DNA of 64,000 nucleotides from Coccinella septempunctata (lineage: Eukaryota; Arthropoda; Insecta; Coleoptera; Coccinellidae). Shown here piece by piece: positions 45,180 to 56,715 of the stretch; position 1 is the stretch's first letter; each line of letters opens with the position of its first letter. The notes beneath the pieces are model-generated. The model was not told the origin of the DNA. It made no database searches and saw only the letters and a list, made by a program, of their open reading frames with translations. Where the stretch lies: positions 9,798,501 to 9,862,500 of the forward strand of contig NC_058191.1 in NCBI RefSeq assembly GCF_907165205.1, in the 5' to 3' direction. The translations under genes and the position numbers were made by a program.

Positions 45180-46361
45180 TATACTTCATTCAACTTTATT
45201 TTAGCAGTCGGTTGGCCATGGAAATTTGACACATTTCACTCTGTATAGTACGAAAATGTGGGGTTATGAAGCTTGTCAAAACATTTTTGGGTTTTAAATC
45301 AACGCTATGTTGCCCGTTCTACGTAAAAGTTTCTGTTATTACGTATTTTATCACAATGTCGAATCTCTTCGGAAAATATCCGGTTATCCATGCAAATCCA
45401 GTTATTTGCATGGAAAATACAAGAGATCAGTATAATACCATAATATGCACTAGCTTGAGGAGAGTTAATGTTCGTTATCTTCTTTGGCTTACATCATATG
45501 TAGATTTAAAAAATATTAACCCGAAGATGAAATGCATATGATGCAGTGGTTGGCAATGGGTATCTCCCGAAGGAATCAACAGATAATTACAAGAATGTAA
45601 AATTTTTCAATAAAAATCATCTTGCATCAATATAAGTAAAAGGAGTTGAAGGAAGTTTCAAGTTAAGATGCAACTTCACCGTTGAACAAAAATTTCACAT
45701 GAATAAACAGTAACAGGGCAACTTGCGCGTATTTGTGGCTATTCATCTTAATACATTGATGTAATTATAATAATTAGGTATTTATTAGTACCTTGAGACA
45801 TTTACATTGTATAGGACAAGTCAAATGAAAAACAGAAAAATTCATTTTAGGGAACTCATTCTCCGATGACATTTATCGAAAATCCTGTAGTTAACTTTTC
45901 GCATTAATTCACTCAAACATAAAATTCCCAAATGCCACCACTTTTTTGGGTCTCTCAATATAAGGAAATTCTTTGTCATACTTTTCATTCACAATCTTTC
46001 TGATCGTGGAAATATTCAGCTGAAATATAAGTCGTTTAGATTCAGATGAAACATTATATTATATAAATTCTCTTACCTTGAATATGTTCGCTACCGTCTG
46101 ACGTATTGTGGATTTTAGAATATCAGGGTATAACTATTTGAATGAGCGGACCTGAATTCTAAATAGCACTTCCTGATACCCTGTCTCTTTTTTCAATCAC
46201 TTTCGGAATTTTCGTAATAAAAATTGATATTAGTTGTGGCAACGGCTTTATGACATTAACGACATTTCATGAGTGCCAACCTAACTTCGTTCTAGTTACA
46301 AAAACTTGAGAAAATTATTTCATGGCCAACCGACTGCTAAAATAAATTTGAATGAAGTATA
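45180..46361 (-). mobile_element. intron-bearing HTH element, copy B
   Basis: Its TIRs begin TATACTTCATTCAA and include TTTATTTTAGCAGTCGGTTG and GCCATG at both ends. It is the inverted relative of copy A and matches it across nearly the whole length. On the minus strand exon 1 ends STIRQTVANIFK at 46077. A 57-bp intron with GTAAGA and TTTCAG follows (46020-46076). Exon 2 (45909-46019) reads LNISTIRKIVNEKYDKEFPY and continues to KKVVAFGNFMFE and a TGA. The splice donor is intact here and mutated in copy A. Upstream the frame has one stop (SGSAI-stop). Confidence 0.75.
45909..46122 (-). pseudogene. split helix-turn-helix coding remnant in copy B
   Basis: Exon 1 tail (about 46077-46122) plus exon 2 (45909-46019) give IRQTVANIFKLNISTIRKIV, a well-formed DNA-binding HTH whose turn lies at the intron. 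By analogy with other transposases it would be the N-terminal DNA-recognition domain. The catalytic domain is absent. The family could not be assigned. Confidence 0.55.
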
Positions 46362-46770
46362 GGTAATTATCCTGGTTTAACTTTGTTCGTAGGCATGGAA
46401 ACATATGACACGAGGAAAATTTATCGAATTGGGGTTCCAATTTTGAAAAAAATAAGACTTTCATTTTGATTTTCTGTGGATTATAGGCGTTACAGAAATG
46501 ATATTTCTTGGATATCTTGAAATTGGTTGAAAAAAAGTTTTTAATGAAAACTCACTGGACTCAAAACTCTTGGCAAAACCATCAGTTTTGTTATGCCAAA
46601 TCACCAAACCAAATTTTTATTTATGCCAATCATCTTCGATTTCGAAACGGCCCCTTAAAGCGGTTATAGCAGACCGTTCTAGTGCAATGAATTTCGTAAA
46701 TCGTCTGGACAAAAAGTAATTCACGAGGTTTCCTGATTAATCAAAATCAGAAAGGGGCACCGGCATTGGC
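46362..46770. other. non-coding, nothing recognised
   Basis: May include decayed upstream parts of the following LINE remnant, but no motif can be read. Confidence 0.3.
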
Positions 46771-47530
46771 GTATACGGAAATCCCTAAAGCCCTGGGAAG
46801 TGAACCCTATTTTTTACAGACCGAGACACTGGCTGTTTACGTAGGCGCTCAGGAGTGCCTTAACCAAACGAGAGTAGGTATGTCTATATCACCACGGACA
46901 GCCACGCTACGCTGAGGTACCTGGAATCACACTGCCAAGGATCTCTACTGACATGAGAGTTGCGTAATATAAAGCAACTGGCAAGAGGCAATGAAGTGAT
47001 TCTACTATAGCTACCAGGTCATTGTGGTGTTGAAGAAAATGAAAACGCCGATAAATTTGAAAAAAAAAGCATTAGGGTTAACACCTGCTAGATCTGAGCC
47101 TTTCTATGGACTTGGAGAACACCAATATCATCATCAGCATCAGTCCAACAATAGGAGCTGAACAACAGAGTAACCCTCTGGATAAACACTTGTGGACTTA
47201 CTCAATCGAAGAAATTGGTGATGATTCCACCGACCTATAACAGAAAGCTGCTGAAGCTGTCTCGAGCTGAGACTCAAATAGTGGGACGGCTGACGGAGTA
47301 CTGTCGGTACAAATATCATTTGTAACGTATGGAAAAGTAAGAAGATGAGATTTGTAGGCTCTGTGGATTTTTTGCGGATACCAATCCTGGACACGAGGTA
47401 ATGGCCAAGGCTCCTTAGGATGTTAACGGTTTCATAAACACCATTGACCACCTCCTTGAGTTTCTATGAATGAGTAGGGTAGAGAACAAAAGATCTACAT
47501 GGTCGCAGTTCCCGGAAGGCTAACCGAGCC
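46771..47530 (+). pseudogene. LINE 3' remnant with RNase H domain
   Basis: In changing plus-strand frames the sequence reads TETLAVYVGAQECLNQTRV, then a GHCGVEENENADK block at about 47020-47055 (the conserved RNase H GH-G-x2-GNE-AD motif), then LLKLSRAETQIVGRLTEYCR and ICRLCGF. This is the order found after the RT in RNase H-bearing LINEs (I, R1 and LOA-like). The RT itself and an intact frame are missing. It is distinct from the Jockey-type elements above, which have no RNase H. Confidence 0.7.
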
Positions 47531-47727
47531 ACAACGACCCCGGTTCAGATAATAATAAAACTCATGATGAGAACTCAAATCAAAATCTGGCATTTCGTTT
47601 TGAACCCTTTAAATGTTTTTCATCGCAATTTTTAAGAATTGAGCGGACTGTATATTTTTCGCTGGTTCGGAGGCTGAATTTAGAATAAGAATTTAGAGAA
47701 CCATCAATAAATAAGAAAAAATCTTAC

Positions 47728-47879
47728 CTTGAGAGGTTGGGGCTGTTGCTTGGAAAACCCGCAATTCTCCGAAATCCAGCTGGCCAGAGGACGGGAGTCT
47801 CGCAAAGAGATCCTTGTACAGAGAGGTGCCCAAATCTCCTATCTGAATGGGGTTATTGATGGTTCTTTCTAGTGCCTTT
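47728..47879 (-). CDS. probable internal exon of an unidentified host gene
   Basis: On the minus strand the acceptor CCATTTCTTGAG precedes 47879, and a consensus donor CAAG|GTAAG follows 47728. The 152-bp exon is open in one frame: KALERTINNPIQIGDLGTSL, YKDLFARLPSSGQLDFGELR, VFQATAPTSQ. One base at each end completes split codons (phase 2 in, phase 1 out). Composition and absence of repeat similarity favour a real host exon. It lies downstream, on the same strand, of the exon at 55017-55205 and may belong to the same gene. I do not recognise the family. Confidence 0.55.
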
Positions 47880-48175
47880 CTCAAGAAATGGAATCAAACA
47901 GCGGAACTTCACTATCAGAAGCAATAAATGTCGTAAAGTACTCGGAAACTGAGTAATTTTTGAAGGAAACGGCAGAACAATAACTTTGAAAATCGCGCAA
48001 TAATTAAATCAAGAAAACTCGGAAGCAATCTATATTATTCTGATTCTTTTTCATTCCGCTCAACACATGTCGCGATATCGAGAAGAATTCAAAAATCGTG
48101 TATATCATGACATCTGTTGTTGAATCATGAACTTCATTCATGATTCGGTAGTCATTTCATTATTCCTTTTATTTG

Positions 48176-49141
48176 TGTAACTGTGCTACCTCTTTTTGTT
48201 CATTTTCCTGTGTAAAGCAGACTTCTGTCGCCAGTCTCTCTGGTGAACCAAGACCAATCGTCAGAAGTCTCGAAGTCTTTCCGCTGGTAATGCTTGGCGT
48301 GTATACCCGCGATTGCCACGGAGAGACCACAGCAACCTATCCCATCCTAACCCCGTTGTGACTCGTTTTCATTTTTCTGTGTGAAGCAGACTTGTATCGC
48401 CTGGCTTTCTGGTGAACCAAGACCAATCGTCAGAAGTCTTGAAGTCTTTTCGCTGGTAACGCTTGGCGTGTGTACCCGCGGTTGCCACGGAGAGACCACA
48501 ATAAACTATCCCGTCCGTTATCCTGCGTGTGTTTTTTCATTGTGTTTCATCTGAATCAACCTCGTTCCGTTTGATTGCAAATTTTCAATTCTGATTGGCC
48601 TGTACTCTGAAAATCACTGAAAGTGCTCGGGATCAAACTCATCGCTACAAGGGATTACAGGGACTTGGATCTTCCTGAGACAACCGGTTACTGTAAATTT
48701 TGTGTAAGCCCCGTACATCCCTTATTGTCTCAGAAGGAATCAAAGTGACCGCTATTGATTTCTTTCTTTCTTTTCTACATGATATTTTGACTGAATCTAA
48801 TTAATTTGAATATTGTTCAATTCATTTATTTTACTGTGTTAATTTTGAATTACCTACTGACCGCTGTGAGAGTATAATTGTTTTATTTCTGTTTTCCTCA
48901 TTTTGGACTTGGTCATCAGCTGTATATATTTCTTGACTTGGAAATCGTTGTATGGTTCACTATGGATTAAAAACATTGTAATAAATTCGGTTTTGAAGTA
49001 ATTGTTATCGCTACCACATTAGATAACCCCGAACTCTGTCTCCGACTAGTAGGTAACTGCGTGCGTTGGCTCTAAGTATCTCCCTATTGAAAGAATAACT
49101 GGCGTTCGAGATTAAACCCTTGCAAAACTACACCCGTTACA
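48176..49141 (+). repeat. LTR (solo or partial) of a retrotransposon
   Basis: The ends form a TGTAAC...GTTACA inverted pair, about 966 bp apart. An AATAAA lies at about 48979, some 160 bp before the end, as in an R/U5 region. The following AAATTGGG may be the remains of a primer-binding site. No matching 5-bp target duplication is visible. The U3 part contains a tandem duplication. No pol genes are adjacent. Confidence 0.5.
48203..48530 (+). repeat. two-copy tandem duplication inside the LTR
   Basis: Two units of about 168 bp. Both carry GCAGACTT, GGTGAACCAAGACCAATCGT, CAGAAGTCT, GAAGTCTTT, CGCTGGTAA.GCTTGGCGTG and GCCACGGAGAGACCACA. They differ at roughly a tenth of positions. Duplicated U3 units often carry enhancer elements, but that is inference here. 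Confidence 0.85.
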
Positions 49142-52100
49142 AAATTGGGAATGTATACTCCCTAATGCCATCTCTGTAAGCATCCCAAATGATAAATATT
49201 TGTCTAAAAGATCAAATATCTCTGAAAAAATCAGTTGATCGATCGGTCAGGATCAGAACTGCATAAAATTCAGAAGTCCATAAATTGGACGTGCCACTTG
49301 AAAAGACGATGATTGCTACTTCCGTTATAACCGGAAGTGACAGAAATTTGAAAAACATTTTCAAGTCATCATCTCGTCATCATAATACACTGATAATGAA
49401 TTTCATAAAAATATCTTATTGAATTCTTCCTATAACTTCAAGCGAGGCTCACAAAGAATGACCTTGTACTATTGCATGATTTTCACCAGCTAGTCAGCTC
49501 AGTCTTCAGTTAGTAAGTTGTTTCGTGGAAAATCCTCCATGCCGAACTTCAAACATGAGAAGGGGTTCCCAAATCATTTCGAAATTCATAATCCGCGTTA
49601 CTACAGTTGAATAGCACTTAATCAAACCCTCAATTAATTTTGTGAGAGTGCAGCACCCAGATAGCCATAAAACGTGGAAATCTCCGATAATGAATCTGAA
49701 GAATGTGAATATCTAATGATAGATGCACGTCCTCTCACGCAAATTCTCACACTATTGCCGCAGTAAATTCTAATTTGATGAGATTTGAATAAGAAAACGG
49801 AAAGAGCTAAGGAGAACCTACTGATCACGGTCTAGAATAATATTGCATTCCTGCCGTCTTCAATGATTTACGTTTCGGTTTTAATGGAAATCCTCAGGGG
49901 ATAAAGAGGAGACGAGGCGCGCCGGAGTCTTGTTCCTTCGACAATTAGTCGCGGAATTTCATTTATAAATCTTCCCAATTTCCGAACTTATTTTTCATTC
50001 GTTCGCCTTTTCGGTTGAAGACGGGTCTATTCAGGACTGATGTTTATGGTGGCATTGTTAGAGGAAGTTGCGGACATGAAGTCCTGGGATGAATAGACGT
50101 ATAAACTTGTAATGGTTGTTCCGAAGTCGCATGAAATTGGAAAAAACGTTCCTAAGGTTGTATCAGAAATGTTCTCTCTATGCTGTTCTGGTTTATGTCC
50201 TGCTGATAAAATGTTTCTGAGATCCAATTTCAAAATCTCCCGGATAAAAAGATTCCGAAAGTGAATTGACATATACAACACTTGTTATTACGATTTAGTT
50301 TCTCGCTTCATATGTAGAAAAAAGTCTTTCATTCATTCATTTAATTCAACCTTCCATTTTCTCACTATTTTTTCCGAATCGGCTCGGATTAAAATATACA
50401 GTTTGTTGAAAAACCATAAAAAAAAATGTTGAATGTTATTTTTAGTTCCCTCTCACTCTCACTAACGGTTTTAACGAATGAAATTCATTTCGAAATAAAG
50501 TTTTTTATTTATTTGATGAATCTTTTTCGATCACAAGATATTACCCACGTCTTCCAGTTTTCTCATTATGACCATTACATACCATAAAAATACGAAAAAT
50601 TTAAAGAACCCAACTCTTGAAACTAAGTTGGACGTATAATTCCCCGTTTTCAAGTTATTTGATGTTCAAGGATCTGTGACATTAAAAGAATTGTCTCTCA
50701 ATAACGCCCTTCATTCTTCTAATAAGTACGTATGTGATATTCTCAACACCAAAAAATTAGAAATTGAGATTTTTCGCAGTGTAAGGCCCATTTCAAGGTC
50801 AAGCTGAGATTAAGGTTGAACCCAGCTCAACTCTGACAATTCCATAAAATTTTGACAGGTTGAACTAGGCTCGAATTTGAACTGTATAACCGGCTCTAAA
50901 TGGACTGAATACATTGAATTCCCAACCGTGGCTGTAAATCGTTACAGGCATCATAAAAATGCTCACTATTGTATGTTCCCAAATGCATATCGTCTTTTAG
51001 GGAAACCTCAGTCCCGTTCCTATGAACATAGGCGTCGCAATAATATGAAAGGTTTCACCGATTTTTCAATTGAAGTCGATTGGGAATTGAGTGTTAGTTT
51101 GTTCTCCATCATAATAACATTGAATAAAAGATTCTAAATATGCCGGAACATTTTACCTACAATAATACTCTGATGAAATCTCCATTCTGAGTATTAACTG
51201 TTTACCTTCACTCACCTGAAGATGTCATTATGGTAGCAGAACACATGTCGTGATTTAAAAACTCGTTTCTGAGATAAATTTGTTCTCTATCTTGCTTTCA
51301 CAACTTATGTCAGGAGTAGCGGTCAATGTATCCAACTTGCACTATCAACATAGAAAGATGGAAGAGAACTTCGCCAGTTGACTCGAATTAAAACTAAAAT
51401 GAGGAAGAATATTAATATGTTAATATTTTCAGCATGTGTAACATTCATCTTGTTCGCTCAATACTTTTAACAAGTAGATTTTAAGCCTCTTTAAAGAAAC
51501 TTGCACTATCGAAGCCCTAGGTTCGAGTTCTGACTTAGTAGTGTTTTTATTGTCTAAAAAATATGAATGTAAACCAGAATAAACGAACTAATTCAGATGC
51601 ATAACAACCACAGATTAAATCAACAAATGTTACAATCTAAATCGAACTAACAAACTACCATCGCTCGAAGTATTAACAGAAAATTCATTTCGTCGACAAA
51701 GAGTAGATGCTGACCATGGTTTCGGTTTTATTTGACCTCGTCAGAGCAACAATACGTGTAAACTATAATTGACGGCTAATGTACAAACATGACAAAACGA
51801 GGCTACTGGGAAATACTATTAATTTCATGGTTATCAACCTTAGCTGAGAAGAATGAAAAATACAAGGTGAAAACCTTGTAAAAAATCACGTTTCTCTGTT
51901 TATTGGTTACCCTTCGAGTGTAAAGTGATTTACTTTATTTTTTTTCAAAATACTTGACACAATCCATACGAAATGAGAAGATATTCAAAATCTGCAAAAT
52001 ATACAAGGTGTGCAACCAAAAATGTGGAGGATATTCCCGGTGAATACGGAAGTACAGTAGATGCAGCCCAATCCTACTGACATACTTATCTATCTACTGA

Positions 52101-52686
52101 GCAGAGTCTGCAGAGCGGGTCATTGGCGATGCTGACTTTTTCAACCTACTTATTTCTACTCTATGACTTCAAATGGCTGTAAGCATCTATTTCAAGGTAC
52201 TTACTCCATTTAAAGAATCTTTGGTACTAGATTATTTGACTTGCATGACTCTCCATTTGTGAATTATGTTTGTAATGTTATAAGTGACCACGTGAACTGA
52301 AATTGAATTAAATTCTACAACCGATTTCTTAGGGAAGGCTTGATTATTCCAACAGCAAAATTACTTGTCCGTTTTTAAGAATATATTCAAAATGATATGT
52401 ACAAGAAGTTCAGCGGTTACAATATACTCAGGGAAATCCCAATCACTCAAACAGCACAATCTTATCTGTACTTATCTCAATTGATAAATCTGAAATAACT
52501 AAAGGTAGCTCTGTTGCCAGTGCACTGCTGAATCTCTAGGGATTTCTAATGCTCTCTTAACGGAATGCCATAGCACTCCAGAATGCTCCGAAAGGAGTTT
52601 TCGCTCAGAATTACTATTATATATTTACGATTTCTAATTCCGGATATTATTAAGCTGACTGAATATCCAAAAAAAAAAATGTCGGA
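49142..52686. other. non-coding, nothing firmly recognised
   Basis: Contains a short perfect hairpin ACTTCCG..CGGAAGT near 49320. A block at 49830-49940 is richer in CG. Open frames such as 50027-50281 (minus) and 50877-51137 (plus) look protein-like in parts but have no splice framing or motif. If the two host exons belong to one gene, this is intron. Confidence 0.35.
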
Positions 52687-52865
52687 TCCCAGCCTAGGAG
52701 TATATATAATTTTGTTTTGAGTGAAGACCTCAGCCAAAGAGTAAATCACTTAATTCTGAGTGAAGATCTCAATCGAGGAGTATGTAACTGAGTGCTGAAT
52801 GAAGATCCCAGTCATGAAATATTTAATTTGAAGTTGAGCAAAAAATTCCAGCCAAGAAGCTACAT
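52687..52865 (+). repeat. degenerate minisatellite, about 39-bp unit
   Basis: Four to five imperfect units, each starting CCCAGCC/CTCAGCC/CTCAATC/CCCAGTC, then AGGAGTAT or similar, and ending GAGTGAAGA or GAATGAAGA. The periodicity is visible by eye. Divergence between units is high, so the array is old. Confidence 0.6.
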
Positions 52866-53121
52866 GACATGAACAAAAATATGAGAGCGTGAACATAATC
52901 CAACATGACTTCTTCTCGAGTCTCAACCTACGATCAAACTTGGATAATCGTGAACACAAGGAAGGCAATCAACAATAAACCTGAGAAGCAGGAATGTAAA
53001 AAGCGATAAATCAAAAAGGAAGCAAGTACCAGTTACATGTGCCAACAACAAAATGACAGCAGGCGAGAACTTCAAAATCGAAAAATAACTTGAATATTTC
53101 TTTCCGGGTGCGATCTTTGTC

Positions 53122-53580
53122 TAAGGCCCGGTACTTTCACCTTCGAATAAATTTTATTCAATGTCAATAAGTATCTGTCAAATAATTTCCTATCTGAAGG
53201 ATACCTTATTTCGGTGCTTTCAGATGAAATCATTTGACGAATAATAATTCTATGAAAGCACAGTATACTACTTTTCACTGATTAATGTAAAATAAGACAC
53301 CGCATTGTAGAAATTGTCATAATTCCAACTAGAAAGCAAATATTTCGTGAAAATCACACAAAGAATAACCATACATCCAGAATCTAAAAAATTCAACCAA
53401 TAATGACGTACCGACATTCGATCTATGACAAATAGAATCTTATTAACGGGTTTCAATGATAGATTTATTCGATGAATAACACTATCTGAAAGTGAAAAGA
53501 CTGCAATTTTGCTTATTCTAAGAATAAGACTTATCTATCGAATAAATTAAGTTATTCGCACGTGAAAGTACCGGGCCTAA
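53122..53580. mobile_element. MITE with TAA duplications (PIF/Harbinger type)
   Basis: The body 53125-53577 (453 bp) starts GGCCCGGTACTTTCAC and ends with its complement. Adjacent AT-rich inverted segments (CGAATAAATT and its mate) extend the pairing. TAA occurs on both sides (53122-53124, 53578-53580), fitting the 3-bp TWA target duplication of PIF/Harbinger elements, whose ends often begin GG. No coding capacity. Confidence 0.8.
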
Positions 53581-53773
53581 ATTGAAGAAATAAGGACTTA
53601 CCGAGAATTAGGCCGGGAATAATCCCGACAACACTAACATCAGAAAATTCACATTCGATAGCTACAGAAAACATTATCCCAGATAAGACGCGGAAACGGA
53701 AATCCGGAAAAATCAAATCACACACATCATAATGTTGACCTTGAACTAGTATGACATGACACTTACATCACAT

Positions 53774-54736
53774 TACCTATAAGTAAGATGTCTAAAACTC
53801 TGGTGTATTCACTGATTCGATTTTGTTTTTAATTTCGTGGGGATATGGGATCAGTTTCGTTTTTCCCACTGTAGGTAGCGCTGTTTAGAATTTGACAGAG
53901 CATTGTCAATTGATATTTGAAAATAATTTGAATACTTTACTACGACCTACGAATATGTTGTATTTATAAGCGATTATTGGTGTGTGAAAATGTATTAGTT
54001 TCGAGAAAGGGTGTAGAACGTTCATATATTCGACATGTCGTTCAGTAAGTTCAGTTTTCTGTATGGACAATCAAGAACTACAGCTAAGAATTCGGTGTTG
54101 TTGGAATTTGAGGCAGAACCAAATCAGATGAACGAACATTCGGGACGGATATTGCTAAGTTTTATGGCAACTTCAGCAATATTTCAAAGAAACTGTATTG
54201 GAAATACGTCATGTGAATTGTGAACATGTATTGAGAGTCAGAAATACATAAATCTATTCGAGTCTGTTCTTCAAATATTCTGTATGAGTAGATGCAGTGA
54301 AAATTCCCTTTCCGTCAACTGTGTTTTATTAAAATCATATTGAATTACCCCCCTCACGAATGCAATTTGTCAAACGGAAATTATTTTGAAGAAGAATAGT
54401 AAATACTCCTTCGAACCCTTATTCGATAGTGTTGAAATATTAACAGATTTGTTTTTACAAAGAAAATTAAATTGTAAATCACAAATAATCCTTAAGAGCT
54501 GACAAGATGGACCAGTTCATATTTTGCACTCGTTGATCGATATTCAATATATCAACGAAAACAAAATAAAACGAGAGATCATTGGACTTCCTTTGGTAGA
54601 ACAAGGATAGAACGAAGCAAATGACATGGTGGCGCCGCCACGAAACTGATCCCATATCCCCGATTTTCTGAAATGTTGATGCTTGCAAAAAGTGACAAGT
54701 GCACACACCAGTGTTTTAGACATCTTACCTATAAGC
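53774..54736. repeat. inverted-repeat element with about 105-bp arms
   Basis: The left arm (53774-53878) and right arm (54628-54736) share TAAGATGTCTAAAAC.CTGGTGT and GGGGATATGGGATCAGTTTC in inverted orientation. The interior of about 750 bp has a short plus-strand frame at 54035-54223 (MSFSKFSFLYGQSRTTAKNS) without a known motif. No clear target duplication was found. Probably a non-autonomous transposon or a TE pair. Confidence 0.5.
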
Positions 54737-55016
54737 AAGACAGTGGATGCCAGTGGCCTGGCAAGGATAATATAAGTTGTTAGCATAGGTGCAATAAGTC
54801 GTTTCAGGTTACTTGGAAAAGGCATTCAGCCAACCCAAAGGAGTACTTTTTTACGTTAATTTCCTTTATGTCCATAATATTTGAACCAGTCACAAATGAT
54901 TGATCATTAAACCTCCTTGTCTCTCATCTAGGAAGACCAGCAGACATAAGATATTCATTCCAGCTGAAACGTGTTAGGTAGTGTTATTTCATATAAGCCG
55001 ATAATATCCAGCTTAC

Positions 55017-55205
55017 TTGCAAACACACACGCCTATGGAAACAACTCCAATCTTGTCCCGTAATAGCAGCAGTCATCATCATGTGTCCAACCGTGGAGAT
55101 TGCCAGATCCAAAGACCCAGCCGACCGTGACATAGAACTATAGTGAGGTAGCAGGCCGATTGTATTCGTTCCCGTGTATAGCGTAGGTAGATCGTTTTCT
55201 TCTTC
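55017..55205 (-). CDS. probable internal exon of an unidentified host gene
   Basis: On the minus strand a strong acceptor (TATATCTTTTCTTTCAG) precedes 55205 and the donor TTGCAA|GTAAGC follows 55017. The exon is 189 bp, exactly 63 codons, phase 0 at both ends. It reads EEENDLPTLYTGTNTIGLLP, HYSSMSRSAGSLDLAISTVG, HMMMTAAITGQDWSCFHRRV, CLQ. The Trp-Ser-Cys and Arg-Val-Cys near the end may be disulfide cysteines. No repeat similarity was seen. The family was not recognised. Confidence 0.6.
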
Positions 55206-56715
55206 CTGAAAGAAAAGATATATCTCAGATATTTCCGTGATATTGACTCGGTCGGATGTTTCTTGTAACCCGCGTATTGAAAGATGTATCGTTGTAATAA
55301 GAATTACGAACAAGTCTCCTCTCGAGTTCACTGAATCTGAAAATGAAGAATCGAATTTTATTTCCGGTAGAGGGAGCAGAACATTGTTTATTTTCTCAGT
55401 TTGCCGGGGATTATATCCTCGCTATATATCTGCGTACCTCCCGTTTGATCTCGAGTTATTTTTCTCGGCTGCACGTTCCTTCTTCTGTAGAAATCGGCAG
55501 CTTTTGTTCAACTCCAATCATGTCAGTATTCGAGTATTTTCTCAGGCGAATTATACTTTCTTATGTCCAAGTAATTATGTTCGCTGCCGTTGAGGGAAAA
55601 TTTATTTTTTTCTCCCTCTTGTAAAGAAAAACAATCATTAGGGAACGAGCATTATTGTGATCCCCGTTGTATCTTTCAAACAGGCGGGAAATTGAATGAA
55701 TGATGGAAATTCAGAGCTAATATGAAATTTTTTCAAGAAGAAGGCCTGTTGGCTAGGGCATTAGTGATCGTGATAGCATAATTTAGTCACTTAGTTCCCA
55801 TAGTGATTATTTAATTACTTCACATAGTTATTATTTGTAATGGCTAGTATTCATAATGGCTAGGCCAAAGTAATGAACATTTTCAATTATTAATCACTTT
55901 GACCAGACATTCAATGAGTGCTAACATAACTCTCACTAAGGCTAGCCGTAGATTGAGGGCAATCCAGTACATTACAGCAGAGTCTAGCCAAGTAAAGGAT
56001 TTTGTAACAAATGCAATTAGTAACGCGACGTAGTAACAGCCCTGCGTCGGTCGTCGATTGCGCACAGTTTCCTCTAAAGAGGTTTATCTTTCAAACTACT
56101 TTGGAAATTTTAGATAATTTTTGCATAAAAGTGTTGGTTAAAAATTGAGGGAAGCCCCCCTTTGACCTCTCTCTAGTCGACGCTCCTGACCAGCTCCGGT
56201 GGCCACTTATAGTACCCCGATTCTGCGGTGCGCTAATTGAACGAAGCAGCAGCCCCACTCTCAGTGTTTTTCAGAAGTGAAAAACCTACACATTTACACA
56301 TTTTTCTTATTCATTCTTTGTGTTAACTCTGTAGAATTCACTTCTCGTTGATATCATTTTGATTTGTATCAACTCGCTTTAGTTCACCTCTTCTAGTGTA
56401 ATCTCATTTTCAAGTCTTCTCGCTCAATCCTGGTGCTAAAATTTTCTTCTCAAAAGGTAAAGTACACTCAGTCGTCTCAAAATTATTAATTCCACCATTT
56501 TCATGATAATTTCATTCTGATGAAAAGAGTCCATGTGCAAGATATTTCAGAATCTTGAAACAGATTCATAATCCTTCCTAGCACCGCTCAACTGAAACGT
56601 CCACTCAAGACAAATCGATCAATTGCCTTCTCAAGAATATATATTTCATTGTATTTTATAATTTATACAGATTTTCAGACTTCGCTAGACCTTCTAACAT
56701 GAAAAGGGGTAGGTT
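55206..56715. other. non-coding (intron or upstream of the exon)
   Basis: The minus-strand frame at 55883-56065 is hydrophobic but unsupported by splice or start context. A purine tract GAAAAGGGGTAGG sits at 56701-56713, directly before the LTR-like repeat. Confidence 0.35.

Noticed and set aside
47140..47451. Minus-strand 103-codon frame
   Set aside because: It lies antisense to the RNase H LINE remnant, which explains the open frame.
50027..50281. Minus-strand frame of 84 codons as a host exon
   Set aside because: Composition is plausible but there is no donor, no strong acceptor and no motif.
52687..52865. CRISPR-like array
   Set aside because: Contiguous degenerate tandem units without unique spacers in a eukaryotic context. 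It is a minisatellite.
54035..54223. 62-codon plus-strand gene
   Set aside because: It lies inside an inverted-repeat element, is short and has no motif.
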